Below are positions 1 through 8,701 of a DNA stretch of 64,000 nucleotides, piece by piece. The notes under the pieces are model-generated. The model saw nothing but the letters and a program-made list of their open reading frames with translations, made no database searches and had not been told where the DNA came from. Source of the DNA: Roseobacter sp. SK209-2-6 (GTDB lineage Bacteria > Pseudomonadota > Alphaproteobacteria > Rhodobacterales > Rhodobacteraceae); contig NZ_AAYC01000008.1 in NCBI RefSeq assembly GCF_000169455.1, forward strand, positions 1 through 64,000, in the 5' to 3' direction. The translations under genes were made by a program, and so were the position numbers. The first letter of the stretch is position 1. Each line of letters begins with the position of its first letter.

Positions 1-1
1 T

Positions 2-1483
2 CTGGCAGCTCCCTATGCGGCCATGGTTTTAGACGCGCGAACAGGTGAGGTGCTGCATTCACGCAATGCAGATACGCGGTTGCACCCCGCCTCGCTCACC
101 AAAATGATGACGCTCTATATTGCCTTTGAGGCAATCCGAAACGGTGAGATCTCTCTCGATACCAAGGTGCGCATCAGCAAAAACGCGGCGGCAGAACCCC
201 CGTCCAAGCTTGGCCTGCGCTCAGGCCAACGGATCGCTCTGCGTTATCTGATTCGAGCTGCGGCGGTGAAATCGGCCAATGATGCGGCCACCGCAATCGG
301 TGAGGCCCTTTCAGGCTCAGAGGCCGCCTTTGCCCGCCGCATGACCCGGACAGCCAAGGCCCTAGGCATGTCGCGCACCAGTTTCAAAAATGCCCATGGC
401 CTGACCGAGTCGGGGCATATGTCGACCGCACGGGATATGACGACCCTGGGGCGGCATATTCTGTACGACTACCCAGAGTATTATAATCTGTTCTCCCGCA
501 AGACAGCGGATGCAGGTGTCAAAACCGTACCCAATACCAATCGCCGCCTTCTGGCTGCCTATAAAGGCGCGGACGGGATCAAAACCGGCTACACTCGTGC
601 GGCCGGTTTCAACCTCGTTGCCTCGGCCAAGCGGGGCAATGAACGTATCATTGCAACGGTTTTTGGTGGTAAATCTTCTACCTCGCGCAATGCGAAGGTT
701 GCTGAACTCCTGGATCTCGGTTTCCGCCGCGCGCCCTCTCGGGCGAAGCTGCGCAAACCTGGTCGCCCGGCCTATCAAGGCAATCAGGGTCTGGGAACAC
801 TTGTGGCAAGTGCCGGAGCTGAAGGCAACGGTGCAGGTAAGACCATTCGCGTGAACGGCCTGGTGAAAACCAGCCTTCGCCCCAAACTCCGCCCCAATAC
901 CGAAGACCAGCCTGTCTTGCTGGCCGAAGCTTCTGAAACACCAGAACAAAGCCCCGCCGCAATTGCCGAAGCTGCGCCCGCAGCACCGGCGGTGCAACAA
1001 CAGATCCTGCAGGCCAGCATCAATACAGCCATTGCCGAAGCCCTTGTGCAACCCGCATCTGTACAATCCGCATCTGTGCAGACAGGCCCTGATGCTCGCA
1101 CACAGGATCGCGACGCTTCACCGCTTGTCGCTTCTGCAGCACCCTACAGAGGGCTGCGCCCACAGGCCCGCCCTGTGAAACTGGCCAATGCTGTGCCGAC
1201 ATCGGAGCCCGCCCCCGTAGTTGTGACCCGCCTGTCCACCTCTGGCGGGCGGTACTGGGGTATCAATGTCGGACGCTACACCAGCCGCTACAAAGCAGAG
1301 AAGGTGCTCCTGCGAACCGCCTTGGCGGAGATGGAAACCCTGGATGGATCCCTGCGCAAGGTTGCGGAATCGCGACAGGGGTATGACGCCAACTTCCTGG
1401 GCATGACCAAGGAAGGCGCGGATCTCGCCTGCCGCAGGTTGCGGGCACGTAACATCGCTTGCGATACGCTGGGGCCATCCTAA
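2..1483 (+). CDS. D-alanyl-D-alanine carboxypeptidase with C-terminal SPOR domain (5' partial)
   Basis: Serine DD-peptidase of the low-molecular-weight penicillin-binding protein type, which trims the terminal D-Ala from peptidoglycan stem peptides in the periplasm. The reading frame is open to the window edge and no signal peptide is visible, so the true start lies upstream. Counting from the Met at base 23, all three active-site motifs are present: SLTK (about residue 24), SAN (about 84) and KTG (about 187). After a Pro/Ala-rich linker, the last 80 residues (from GGRYWGINVGRY) look like a SPOR domain, which binds denuded glycan strands. This pairing is common in Rhodobacteraceae and suggests action at the division site. 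A terminator lies 50 bases after the stop. Confidence 0.92.
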   Translation: MAAPYAAMVLDARTGEVLHSRNADTRLHPASLTKMMTLYIAFEAIRNGEISLDTKVRISKNAAAEPPSKLGLRSGQRIALRYLIRAAAVKSANDAATAIGEALSGSEAAFARRMTRTAKALGMSRTSFKNAHGLTESGHMSTARDMTTLGRHILYDYPEYYNLFSRKTADAGVKTVPNTNRRLLAAYKGADGIKTGYTRAAGFNLVASAKRGNERIIATVFGGKSSTSRNAKVAELLDLGFRRAPSRAKLRKPGRPAYQGNQGLGTLVASAGAEGNGAGKTIRVNGLVKTSLRPKLRPNTEDQPVLLAEASETPEQSPAAIAEAAPAAPAVQQQILQASINTAIAEALVQPASVQSASVQTGPDARTQDRDASPLVASAAPYRGLRPQARPVKLANAVPTSEPAPVVVTRLSTSGGRYWGINVGRYTSRYKAEKVLLRTALAEMETLDGSLRKVAESRQGYDANFLGMTKEGADLACRRLRARNIACDTLGPS

Positions 1484-1534
1484 GACACTATGGAACAACC
1501 GGCAGACAGGCTTACCTCGCCCCTGCCAACAAAG

Positions 1535-1561
1535 AAAGGCCCCTGTCCCAGGGGCCTTTTT
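1535..1561. terminator. Bidirectional intrinsic terminator between the carboxypeptidase gene and ccoS
   Basis: A perfect stem AAAGGCCCCTG/CAGGGGCCTTT with a 2-3 base loop is followed by a T-run on the plus strand and has an A-run before it, so it reads as a terminator on both strands. It separates the two convergent genes. Confidence 0.85.
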
Positions 1562-1604
1562 GCTGTGAGCAACCACTTGGCGCAAGCAACGCTCTCAGAT
1601 CCTG

Positions 1605-1763
1605 TCAGGGTTTGGGGCGATCATCCCAATCATCGCTAAGAATGCGCCGGGAATCCCCCTCTGGGTCCTCATATTGATTTGACCGCAGCGTATAGACAAA
1701 CCCCGCCAGCGCTGCACCACCAAGGAGCAGAGAAATCGGTATGAGATAGGCAAGGACACTCAT
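1605..1763 (-). CDS. ccoS: cbb3-type cytochrome oxidase assembly protein CcoS
   Basis: Small 52-residue membrane protein needed for cofactor insertion into the cbb3 oxidase. It starts MSVLAYLIPISLLLGG, has one N-terminal membrane segment (about residues 4-25), then a short acidic tail with the typical sequence QYEDPEGDSRRIL. The start lies 30 bases downstream of the ccoI stop, as the last gene of ccoGHIS. Length and order match the family. Confidence 0.9.
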   Translation of the reverse strand: MSVLAYLIPISLLLGGAALAGFVYTLRSNQYEDPEGDSRRILSDDWDDRPKP

Positions 1764-1793
1764 GGTTTATGCTCTTTCCTGCTGAAACAGACG

Positions 1794-3971
1794 TCAGCGC
1801 AGACGCAGGGCGTTCAGGGATACGGTGATGGAAGAGGTAGACATTGCCAATGCCGCAATCAAGGGCGTTGCCAGCCCCGCAATAGCCAGCGGCACAGCAA
1901 TGACATTGTAAAGCGTTGCAATGCGGAAGTTTTCCCGGATGCGTTTGATCGCTTTCTGCGCAACGGTGCAGGCTTCTGCAATTGGACTCAGGTCCTGGCC
2001 GAGCAAGACGATATCAGAGGCAACACGCGCGGCATCAAGCGCTGAAGCTGGCGAGATCGACACATGCGCCGAGGCCAGAGCCGCGGTATCGTTCAACCCA
2101 TCCCCAACCATCAGGACCTTTCGCCCCTCTTCCGCCAGGCGGGCTATTCTTTGTGATTTATCCTCAGGCAGCGCCTCTGCCACCCATTTGCGGATCTCTA
2201 GTCGCGCGGCGAGCTCCTCTACCGCCCCCATGGCATCTCCGGAAATCAGCAGCACTTCTTTGCCTGCGTCATGCAGCGCTGCCACCGCCTCCGCAGCACC
2301 AGGGCGCAAGTTGTCCGCAAAATAAAAGGCCTGCGCTTCACCCGTTCCCGTCTCTAACCAAGCGGCGGTTTGGCTGCCCTGCTTGGCCCCCAGCCAGCTG
2401 GCCCGACCCAAACGCACTGTCCGGCCCTTATAGCGCCCTTCGGTTCCAAAACCCGGATGCTCCCGCAGATCTGTGACCTCAGCGGGCTGTAGCCCAGCCT
2501 CCCGCGCTGCTGCGCATAGCGCCTTGGAGAGCGGATGCGCGGACCCTTCAGCCAGGGCAAAAGCGATTTCCAGATCCCGTCGGGTGAAATCTTCGAGGTT
2601 TTCCAACTGCGGAGTGCCTGTTGTCAGGGTTCCGGTCTTATCAAAAACCACCGTATCCACTTCGGCCAAACGTTCCAGCGCGGTTGCGTGTTTGATCAGC
2701 ATTCCCCGCTTGAACAACCTCCCCGAGGCAGCGGTGGTCACCGCAGGAACTGCCAGCCCCAGTGCACAGGGGCAGGTGATGATCAACACCGCCGCCGCAA
2801 TATTCAGCGCCATGCGAATGTCAAAAGTGTAGAGATACCACCCAAGGAAGGCCAAAGCAGAGAGGATATGCACCCCTGGTGCATAGAGCTTGGCCGCACT
2901 ATCCGCCAAAGATGTATAGCGCGAGCGACCGGATTCCGCGATCGCCACCAGATCCGTCATGCGATGCAGCGAAGTATCTTCGCCAACGGCTTCTGCACGA
3001 ATGACAAGCGGGCCGGTCAAGTTCACCTCTCCCGCAGAAACCTGGTGCCCAGCCTCAGCAAAAATCGGCAGGGTTTCCCCGGTCAGCAAAGAGCGATCGA
3101 GTTCCGATTGCCCTTTTGCGACCTCTCCATCAATTGGCATGCGACCACCCGGACGCACCAGGATCAGATCACCAATTCGCAGATCGGAAACAGCAACTTC
3201 TACCTCCTGCCCAGCCTCCAGGCGAATGGCGCGGGGCACTTCCAGCGCAGCGAGTTCTTCCGCTGCGGAGCGCGCAACCGCACGGGTGCGAAAATCCAGA
3301 TAACGGCCCGCCAGTAGAAAGAAGGTCAGTGTCAGCGCCGCATCGAAATAGGCATGTTTCCCAGAGAGCATCGTCTCCCACAAAGAGGTCACCAAGGCCA
3401 GCACTAGGGCCAGCACAATCGGGACATCCATGTTCAGGCGCCCAACCCGCAAGGCGGTCCAGGCGCTTTTGAAAAACGGTTGCCCAGCAAAAATCACCGC
3501 CGGGAAAGCAATCGCCGCAGAGATCCAGTGGAACATGTCACGAGTGGCATCAGATGCCCCGGACCAAACGGATATGGACAGGAGCATGACATTCATCGAC
3601 GCGAAAAAGGCCACGGCCAATCGCATCAACAACTCCCGCCCTTGACGGTCGCTGTTGGTATCGCTCAGCGCAGCCAGATCCAGTTCATGCGCTTCAAAGC
3701 CATTTGCTTCCAGCACCGGGATCAGATCCGTGGCCTTCAGGTCGGGATCTGCTTCGATCATGGCCCGTTTCAGGGTCAGATTCACCCGCGCTGACTGCAC
3801 GCCGGGCTGCGCATTCAGCACCCGCTCAACACCGGAGATGCAGGCCTGACAATGGATCTGCGGCAAAGAAAGCGCCAGTCGCGCCTCTTGTGGCACCGCC
3901 TCGACCGGGCCTTCCGGTGCCGCGACACAGCCAGGGCAAACTGCCATCGAAGGACGCATCTGCGCGGTCAT
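1794..3971 (-). CDS. ccoI: Copper-translocating P1B-type ATPase CcoI (FixI)
   Basis: Heavy-metal P-type ATPase that exports Cu(I) for assembly of the cbb3 oxidase, in the inner membrane. Visible marks are an N-terminal CPGC (residues 12-15), a heavy-metal-associated domain with CQAC (41-44), the intramembrane CPCALGLAVP copper motif, the phosphorylation motif DKTGTLT and the hinge GDGLNDTAAL. The 725-residue length is usual. It starts 7 bases after the ccoH stop and is followed by ccoS, the standard ccoGHIS order. The CPC motif marks it as a copper rather than zinc transporter; its place in the cco cluster marks it as the assembly pump rather than a detoxifying CopA. Confidence 0.95.
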   Translation of the reverse strand: MTAQMRPSMAVCPGCVAAPEGPVEAVPQEARLALSLPQIHCQACISGVERVLNAQPGVQSARVNLTLKRAMIEADPDLKATDLIPVLEANGFEAHELDLAALSDTNSDRQGRELLMRLAVAFFASMNVMLLSISVWSGASDATRDMFHWISAAIAFPAVIFAGQPFFKSAWTALRVGRLNMDVPIVLALVLALVTSLWETMLSGKHAYFDAALTLTFFLLAGRYLDFRTRAVARSAAEELAALEVPRAIRLEAGQEVEVAVSDLRIGDLILVRPGGRMPIDGEVAKGQSELDRSLLTGETLPIFAEAGHQVSAGEVNLTGPLVIRAEAVGEDTSLHRMTDLVAIAESGRSRYTSLADSAAKLYAPGVHILSALAFLGWYLYTFDIRMALNIAAAVLIITCPCALGLAVPAVTTAASGRLFKRGMLIKHATALERLAEVDTVVFDKTGTLTTGTPQLENLEDFTRRDLEIAFALAEGSAHPLSKALCAAAREAGLQPAEVTDLREHPGFGTEGRYKGRTVRLGRASWLGAKQGSQTAAWLETGTGEAQAFYFADNLRPGAAEAVAALHDAGKEVLLISGDAMGAVEELAARLEIRKWVAEALPEDKSQRIARLAEEGRKVLMVGDGLNDTAALASAHVSISPASALDAARVASDIVLLGQDLSPIAEACTVAQKAIKRIRENFRIATLYNVIAVPLAIAGLATPLIAALAMSTSSITVSLNALRLR

Positions 3972-3978
3972 TGGTGGG

Positions 3979-4443
3979 TCATCCCTTTACGTGCAAGATC
4001 ACCCGTTGAGTGAACTCGATCCCATTTTCGGCGCGGGCAACAAGCCGCAGGTTCCAATTACCTGGCCCCAGAATGGCTGGCGCCACATAGGCTTGGCCAT
4101 CAAATCGGAAATCCGGCTCCTGGTCATCTTTGACATGCGTTGCCCGACCCAGGGTGGCGCTGAGCTTGGCAACCTCAACTGGATTGCCATTCTGGTCAGA
4201 GATTTCCAATTTCACCTGATCTTCCTGAGCTGAAGCATAGATCGACCAACCAAGCGACTCCTGCGCCGAGCGTCGCGCATCAAACTCCTGACTGGCAACA
4301 TAGGAGTTCTTCACCTCAAGCCCCGGAAAGGTACTGACGGCATTCACAGCCAGGGTGATATTCACCGAAATGATCACCGCAAAAGCCGCGGCAAAGATCA
4401 AAAACACATGGAGCCCGGTCAGTTTACGCGGTTCTTTTGCCAT
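3979..4443 (-). CDS. ccoH: cbb3 oxidase assembly protein CcoH (FixH)
   Basis: 154-residue FixH-family protein with one N-terminal membrane anchor (HVFLIFAAAFAVIISVNI) and a periplasmic beta-rich domain. FixH proteins help assembly and stability of the cbb3 oxidase. It sits between ccoG (2-base gap) and ccoI (7-base gap), so the three are almost certainly co-transcribed and translationally coupled. Confidence 0.9.
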   Translation of the reverse strand: MAKEPRKLTGLHVFLIFAAAFAVIISVNITLAVNAVSTFPGLEVKNSYVASQEFDARRSAQESLGWSIYASAQEDQVKLEISDQNGNPVEVAKLSATLGRATHVKDDQEPDFRFDGQAYVAPAILGPGNWNLRLVARAENGIEFTQRVILHVKG

Positions 4444-4445
4444 GA

Positions 4446-5885
4446 TCAGTTCCCCCGTCCATTGAATGTCGTGTCCTTATAGGCGCGCTCACCATTGCTG
4501 AGGTCTTCAACCCAGATCCGCACTGGTGTGGCCTCAGCTGCAGAGGCCGCCGCCGCCTTTGGCGTCACGATATAGACCTTCTGAAGATAGGCTGCATCGG
4601 CAGGTACCTCAACCGAGTCATAGGACGTCCCTTCCAGCTGGATCCGCATCGCTGGATCACCTTTGACCGAGAGTTTGAAGGGCCGTGCTTCACCATGTTT
4701 GTTGCGCAGACGGACCTCATAGGTATTGCGGATAGAGCCATCGGAGAGCGTCACAAAGGTCGGGTTGCGAACCGGAGCCACGGTCAGATCAATGTCCGCC
4801 CGGATAAAGAGCGCAAACAGAAGCCCCAGACCAACAAAGCTCCAGAGGCTGGTATAGAGGATCGTGCGGGGGCGCAGAATATGTTTCCAGATGTTCTTTG
4901 GAGGCTCCCCTGCCCGCTCACGGGTTTCATCGGAGAGCGCCATATAGTCGATCAGACCACGCGGTTTGCCGATCTTCTCCATGATGTCATCACAGGCATC
5001 GATGCAAAGGGCGCAGGTGATGCATTCCAGTTGCTGGCCATCGCGAATATCAATCCCCACGGGGCAGACATTGACGCAGGCCATGCAGTCGATGCAGTCG
5101 CCCTTTGGCTCTGCCCCGGCTTCTTGCTGCTTCTTATTCAGCTTGCCACGGGGTTCTCCCCGCCAGTCCCGATACCCTACGACCAGGGTGTCTTCATCCA
5201 TCATTGCGGCCTGAATACGGGGCCAGGGGCAAGCGTAGATACAGATTTGTTCCCGCGCAAAGCCACCAAAGAAAAAGGTGGTGGCTGTCAGGATCAGCAT
5301 TGTGGAATAGGCAACCGGATGCGCTTGACCGGTGACTAGATCCACCAGGAGCGTAGGTGCATCAGCAAAATAGAAGACCCAAGCGCCGCCTGTCGCCAGG
5401 CCGATCAAGAACCAGGCGGTCCATTTGGTCAGTCGCAGCCGCGCCTTGCGAAAATCCATCTTCTTCTGGCGATGCAGCCGCAGACGGGCATTGCGATCCC
5501 CCTCGATCCAGCGCTCCACCAGAATATAGAGATCCGTCCAAACCGTCTGCGGGCAGGCATAGCCACACCAGACACGCCCCAGGGCCGAGGTAAACAGAAA
5601 AAGGCCAAGACCCGCCATGATCAGCAAACCGGCAACAAAGTAAAACTCATGTGGCCAGATCTCGATCCAGAAAAAATAGAACCGACGGTTCGCCAGATCC
5701 AGCAAGACGGCCTGATCCGGCAAAGAGGGACCGCGGTCCCAACGAATCCATGGCGTCAGGTAATAAATACCAAGCGTGATCGCCATGATGTACCATTTCA
5801 GGTTTCGGAACACGCCCGATACTCGTCTTGGAAAAATAGGTTCCCTAGCGGCGTATAGGCTGGGGGCGGGATTGGAATCACTCAC
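4446..5885 (-). CDS. ccoG: Cytochrome c oxidase accessory protein CcoG (FixG/RdxA)
   Basis: Polytopic membrane ferredoxin-like protein that acts as a cupric reductase in cbb3 oxidase biogenesis. It has membrane segments in the first 200 residues, two 4Fe-4S binding stretches (CIDCMACVNVCP and CITCALCIDACDD), and a C-terminal FixG Ig-like domain after the last membrane segment. The start is GTG; a GGAG sits 7 bases before it. It is the first gene of ccoGHIS. An FNR box centred about 70 bases upstream of the start implies activation by FnrL at low oxygen. Confidence 0.94.
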   Translation of the reverse strand: MSDSNPAPSLYAAREPIFPRRVSGVFRNLKWYIMAITLGIYYLTPWIRWDRGPSLPDQAVLLDLANRRFYFFWIEIWPHEFYFVAGLLIMAGLGLFLFTSALGRVWCGYACPQTVWTDLYILVERWIEGDRNARLRLHRQKKMDFRKARLRLTKWTAWFLIGLATGGAWVFYFADAPTLLVDLVTGQAHPVAYSTMLILTATTFFFGGFAREQICIYACPWPRIQAAMMDEDTLVVGYRDWRGEPRGKLNKKQQEAGAEPKGDCIDCMACVNVCPVGIDIRDGQQLECITCALCIDACDDIMEKIGKPRGLIDYMALSDETRERAGEPPKNIWKHILRPRTILYTSLWSFVGLGLLFALFIRADIDLTVAPVRNPTFVTLSDGSIRNTYEVRLRNKHGEARPFKLSVKGDPAMRIQLEGTSYDSVEVPADAAYLQKVYIVTPKAAAASAAEATPVRIWVEDLSNGERAYKDTTFNGRGN

Positions 5886-5947
5886 GGACTCACTCCACTG
5901 GAATTCTTATCTTGTGCAGTTTCTTTCAAATGCAGGCGCTGCGCTCT

Positions 5948-5961
5948 TTGACGTGGATCAA
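5948..5961 (-). promoter_or_regulatory. FNR/FnrL box upstream of ccoGHIS
   Basis: TTGACGTGGATCAA matches the FNR consensus TTGAT-N4-ATCAA except for one base. It is the only such site in the 240 bases between ccoG and the next gene, and is placed so that an FNR class II promoter would start transcription about 30 bases before the ccoG start codon. Confidence 0.8.
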
Positions 5962-6126
5962 TAAAGAGTATCAGATAAGCATCTTTTACCAAATCGCGTG
6001 AGAGCTTTGCCTAATCGTCCTCTTAGAGCAAATCACAGGCAAGCGGCAGGGTTCTCCCTTCTGAGAGGCTGAGGCATGCCGTCGCGGATGTCCCTTCAGC
6101 TATTTTTCGCAATATAAATCAAAGAT

Positions 6127-6990
6127 CTATTGTTTTCTTAGCCAGGAAATAAACCGTCTCGCTTCGGGGCGCTGCACACCAGGCCGGGTCACGATATGAT
6201 AGCCGCGCCCATCCTGCTCTGTAAAAAGCTCGACCAACCGTCCCAACCGCAGATCTTCCTTCACGAATTCGCGAACGCTGACAGCAACCCCCTGCCCTGC
6301 TCTGACCGCTTCCAGCAAGAGATTGCCCGGCAGGGTCACTCTGGCGCCCCTTTGGGCCTGGGTCACGCCTCGCGAACGCAACCAAAATGCAGCCTCGGTT
6401 GTGCCAAGCTCTTCTAGCCAGGGAAAATCCAGCAGCTCCTCAGGGGCATGCACGCGGCGGTCCGCAAGCAAATCCGGCGCCGCTATCACTACCATCGGGG
6501 AGGACAGAAACAATTCCGACTGTAGCCCAGGCCAGTTTCCGCCCCCATATCGCAGCGCCAAATCAATGCCGCCGGGTTTCAGCTCTGATACCGTTCCGAC
6601 CGGATCCACAACCAAATCAATATCTGCATATTCCTGTTGAAACCCCGCTAGACGCGGCATTAGCCAGTGGGCTGCAAAAGTCGGCGTGCAGGTTATATGC
6701 AAGGGGCGGCTGGAACCTGCTCTGGACAATTCCTGAACTGCGGTTTCGATGGCCCCAAACCCCAGTTGCAACGCGCGGGCCAAATGGTGCCCAGCCGCTG
6801 TCAGCTCCAATGCACGCCCACCACGATCCAGCAGCTCAACCCCCAAATGCGCTTCTAGGGCACGCAATTGCTGACTGACCGCCGCATGACTGACATTCAA
6901 CGAAGCCCCGGCCTTCGCCAAACTTCCAGTTTCCGCATAGGCACAAAACGCCCTAAGCGTGGAGAGTGATGGTAGGTCCAGCCAGTTCAT
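6127..6990 (-). CDS. LysR-family transcriptional regulator (GcvA-like)
   Basis: 287 residues: an N-terminal winged helix-turn-helix (LSTLRAFCAYAETGSLAKAG, then SHAAVSQQLRALE) followed by a LysR substrate-binding domain. The pattern resembles the GcvA/AmpR branch. It is divergent from a small gene at 7090, and a short inverted repeat abuts its start codon, suggesting autoregulation. The target gene and effector cannot be deduced; it is not obviously tied to the cco genes downstream. Confidence 0.88.
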   Translation of the reverse strand: MNWLDLPSLSTLRAFCAYAETGSLAKAGASLNVSHAAVSQQLRALEAHLGVELLDRGGRALELTAAGHHLARALQLGFGAIETAVQELSRAGSSRPLHITCTPTFAAHWLMPRLAGFQQEYADIDLVVDPVGTVSELKPGGIDLALRYGGGNWPGLQSELFLSSPMVVIAAPDLLADRRVHAPEELLDFPWLEELGTTEAAFWLRSRGVTQAQRGARVTLPGNLLLEAVRAGQGVAVSVREFVKEDLRLGRLVELFTEQDGRGYHIVTRPGVQRPEARRFISWLRKQ

Positions 6991-7009
6991 ATGTAACCTC
7001 AGCTTACAT
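6991..7009. promoter_or_regulatory. Candidate LysR operator (ATGTAA-N7-TTACAT)
   Basis: A perfect 6-bp inverted repeat with a 7-base spacer lies directly against the start codon of the LysR gene and about 80 bases before the small ORF at 7090. Spacing fits the T-N11-A type sites of LysR regulators. Assignment is by position and symmetry only. Confidence 0.4.
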
Positions 7010-7089
7010 GATGATTATTTTCCTGACTCGCATGAAACACCCTATTCGTACAAGTTTTAAAGGCACCAAGATGAGAAGGAGTAAAGAAA

Positions 7090-7281
7090 GTGTTAGTTGA
7101 TATCTACGCCAGATCTTTCACAATCGCGACCCGCCAAGACTGTGTTCATTTGCGGGAGCTTCCCCCAGTTGAACCTGCGGCCACCTCTCGCAAGGGCATT
7201 TGGAAGCCCCTAGCGGCTCTCTCTGTTTGGCTCAAAGGAACAGGCAGACAGACCCGCTGTGTCAAACCGCAAGAGATTTGA
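7090..7281 (+). CDS. Small hypothetical protein (63 residues) divergent from LysR
   Basis: I do not recognise this protein. It begins with GTG, preceded at 8 bases by a strong ribosome binding site (AAGGAG), the best argument that it is translated. The product starts MLVDIYARSFTIATRQ, is mildly basic, has three cysteines and no signal peptide or membrane segment. It lies divergently from the LysR gene with a shared promoter region. It could be the regulator's target or a leader peptide for the structured region that follows. Confidence 0.45.
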   Translation: MLVDIYARSFTIATRQDCVHLRELPPVEPAATSRKGIWKPLAALSVWLKGTGRQTRCVKPQEI

Positions 7282-7284
7282 GGG

Positions 7285-7478
7285 GCTGCGACACCCCTGC
7301 GGGGGCCAGAGATTTAACAATGGAGGGGGTATGCGTCGGCTTTCCAGGAAACGCGCGAACAGATCGAAAAGCCGACGCTAGATCCCCTTCAGCCTGCACG
7401 TTGGCTTTGGGGAACCGATGCTGGCAATTCTGAAATCCCATGGGAGGGTAGAGCAGCTCGCCAGCATGTCTCTTATGT
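7285..7478 (-). ncRNA. Candidate FnrL-controlled structured small RNA
   Basis: The segment has two long perfect stems: an 8-bp pair at 7460-7467/7418-7425 enclosing the palindrome TCCCATGGGA (7436-7445), and an 11-bp pair at 7368-7378/7333-7343 flanked by complementary G/C runs. Read on the minus strand, an FNR box at 7514-7527 would sit at about -41 from a start near 7478, with TTAATT near -10. The 3' end is unclear: a GC hairpin at about 7281-7310 has no T-run after it. Transcription on the plus strand is also possible. No known RNA family was recognised. Confidence 0.35.
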
Positions 7479-7513
7479 TGAACCCAATTAAGCAGATACC
7501 ACGGCATCTGAAC

Positions 7514-7527
7514 TTGACCCTAATCAA
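7514..7527 (-). promoter_or_regulatory. Orphan FNR/FnrL box in the intergenic region after the PfkB gene
   Basis: TTGACCCTAATCAA has the same half-sites as the box before ccoG and lies in a longer perfect repeat (AACTTGA-N6-TCAAGTT, 7511-7530). No protein gene starts downstream of it in either direction; on the minus strand it precedes the folded segment at 7285-7478. Confidence 0.6.
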
Positions 7528-7557
7528 GTTGCGCAAAAATAATTTCCGTCTTGCACA

Positions 7558-7604
7558 TTTTTCCCGGCCAGCCCCAGCCCAAAGAGACCGGGAAGCCTTT
7601 TTGA
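7558..7604 (+). terminator. Possible terminator (plus strand) near the end of the PfkB gene
   Basis: TTCCCGG (about 7560-7566) pairs with CCGGGAA (about 7588-7594), followed after three bases by TTTTT. The loop is long (about 20 bases), so this is a weak candidate. It would end plus-strand transcripts from the small ORF at 7090 before they run into the convergent kinase gene. Confidence 0.4.
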
Positions 7605-7606
7605 GC

Positions 7607-8539
7607 CTACCCCAGCTCTGCCCGTCGGGGTGGGTTTGCCCCGGCCCGAGAAACCGTAATGCTTGCCACTTGAACTGCAAATGTCAGTGCCCGCTGCAAG
7701 TGCTCATCGGAGAGCAATGCCACTTTCTCTTTGTTGAGAAGATCTTGGTCGTTCAGGTAGGTCAGGAAACCAGCATTAAAGCTGTCCCCCGCTCCAACCG
7801 TATCTGAAACAACCACTTTGCGCCCAGGTACAACAATAGGTGGGCCATCCGGCCGCAGAGCCATAACCCCGCGCGCGCCTTTGGTCTGCAAAACTAGGCG
7901 CGGCCCGAGGTCAAAGAGCCCCTTCAGCTTGTCCTGTGTCTCCCGAGAGTCTGATGGGAAGAAATGCTCCATATCCTCTTCCGAGAGTTTCACGACATCG
8001 CTGAGCCTGACCATACGCTCAAGCCTTTGACGATAGGCCTCTTCATCCTCGGCAAAACCGGGCCTGATATTCAGATCCAACATCACTAGATGCTGATCCG
8101 CGACCTTTTCCGCATAGCTGCATAAGGTGGTTGCAAAGGGACCGTTGCAGAGACTGATCCCCCCAAACAAAAGACCCAGGGTTTCTTTCGGCACCAGCGG
8201 CATATCGGCAAGAGTGATCTCCCGCATGGCGGAACCGTGGTCATAAAAGCGGTAGCTGGCGTCCCCATCCTGCAGGCTGACATAGGCAAGCGTGGTTGCG
8301 CGATCGCTGACGATTGCCAGACCCGTTTCCACTGCGCTCGCTGTGAGCTCATGGTGCAGCTGCCTGCCGAACTGGTCTTCTGACAATCCGGAAACAAGGG
8401 CCACTGGTGCTCCAAGCCGACCCAAGGCAATTGCAGAGTTGAAGGCAGCGCCCCCACACAGGGGACGGAAACAGGGATCTCCCTGTTCTGTGACAGCTGG
8501 CAACATATCGATCAGCGCTTCACCACAGCACAAGATCAT
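7607..8539 (-). CDS. PfkB-family carbohydrate kinase, likely fructokinase
   Basis: 310-residue ribokinase-fold sugar kinase. The N-terminal GGAAFNSAIALGRLG is PfkB signature 1 and the C-terminal DTVGAGDSFNAGF is signature 2 with the catalytic Asp in the GAGD anion hole. Overall it resembles fructokinases (start MILCCGEALIDMLP). I chose the ATG at 8539, which has GGAG at 8 bases; a GTG at 8548 would add three residues. It stands alone after the ccoP terminator; no sugar transporter is nearby to fix the substrate. Confidence 0.88.
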   Translation of the reverse strand: MILCCGEALIDMLPAVTEQGDPCFRPLCGGAAFNSAIALGRLGAPVALVSGLSEDQFGRQLHHELTASAVETGLAIVSDRATTLAYVSLQDGDASYRFYDHGSAMREITLADMPLVPKETLGLLFGGISLCNGPFATTLCSYAEKVADQHLVMLDLNIRPGFAEDEEAYRQRLERMVRLSDVVKLSEEDMEHFFPSDSRETQDKLKGLFDLGPRLVLQTKGARGVMALRPDGPPIVVPGRKVVVSDTVGAGDSFNAGFLTYLNDQDLLNKEKVALLSDEHLQRALTFAVQVASITVSRAGANPPRRAELG

Positions 8540-8646
8540 CTTTGGCACTCCACCGGAATGAAAACTCTGGGCCCAGAGCTACCGCAAAGCACAATTTACC
8601 ACCAGAGGCGAAACACAGATCCACCCATGCTATCCATAGCACCAAA

Positions 8647-8676
8647 GAAAAAGGCCGCTCTGAACGAACGGCCTTT
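8647..8676 (-). terminator. Intrinsic terminator of ccoNOQP
   Basis: AAAAGGCCGTTCG and its partner CAGAGCGGCCTTTTT form a stem with a T-run on the minus strand, 25 bases after the ccoP stop. Confidence 0.85.
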
Positions 8677-8701
8677 TCAATTTCTTCACCAGAAAGGGAG
8701 G

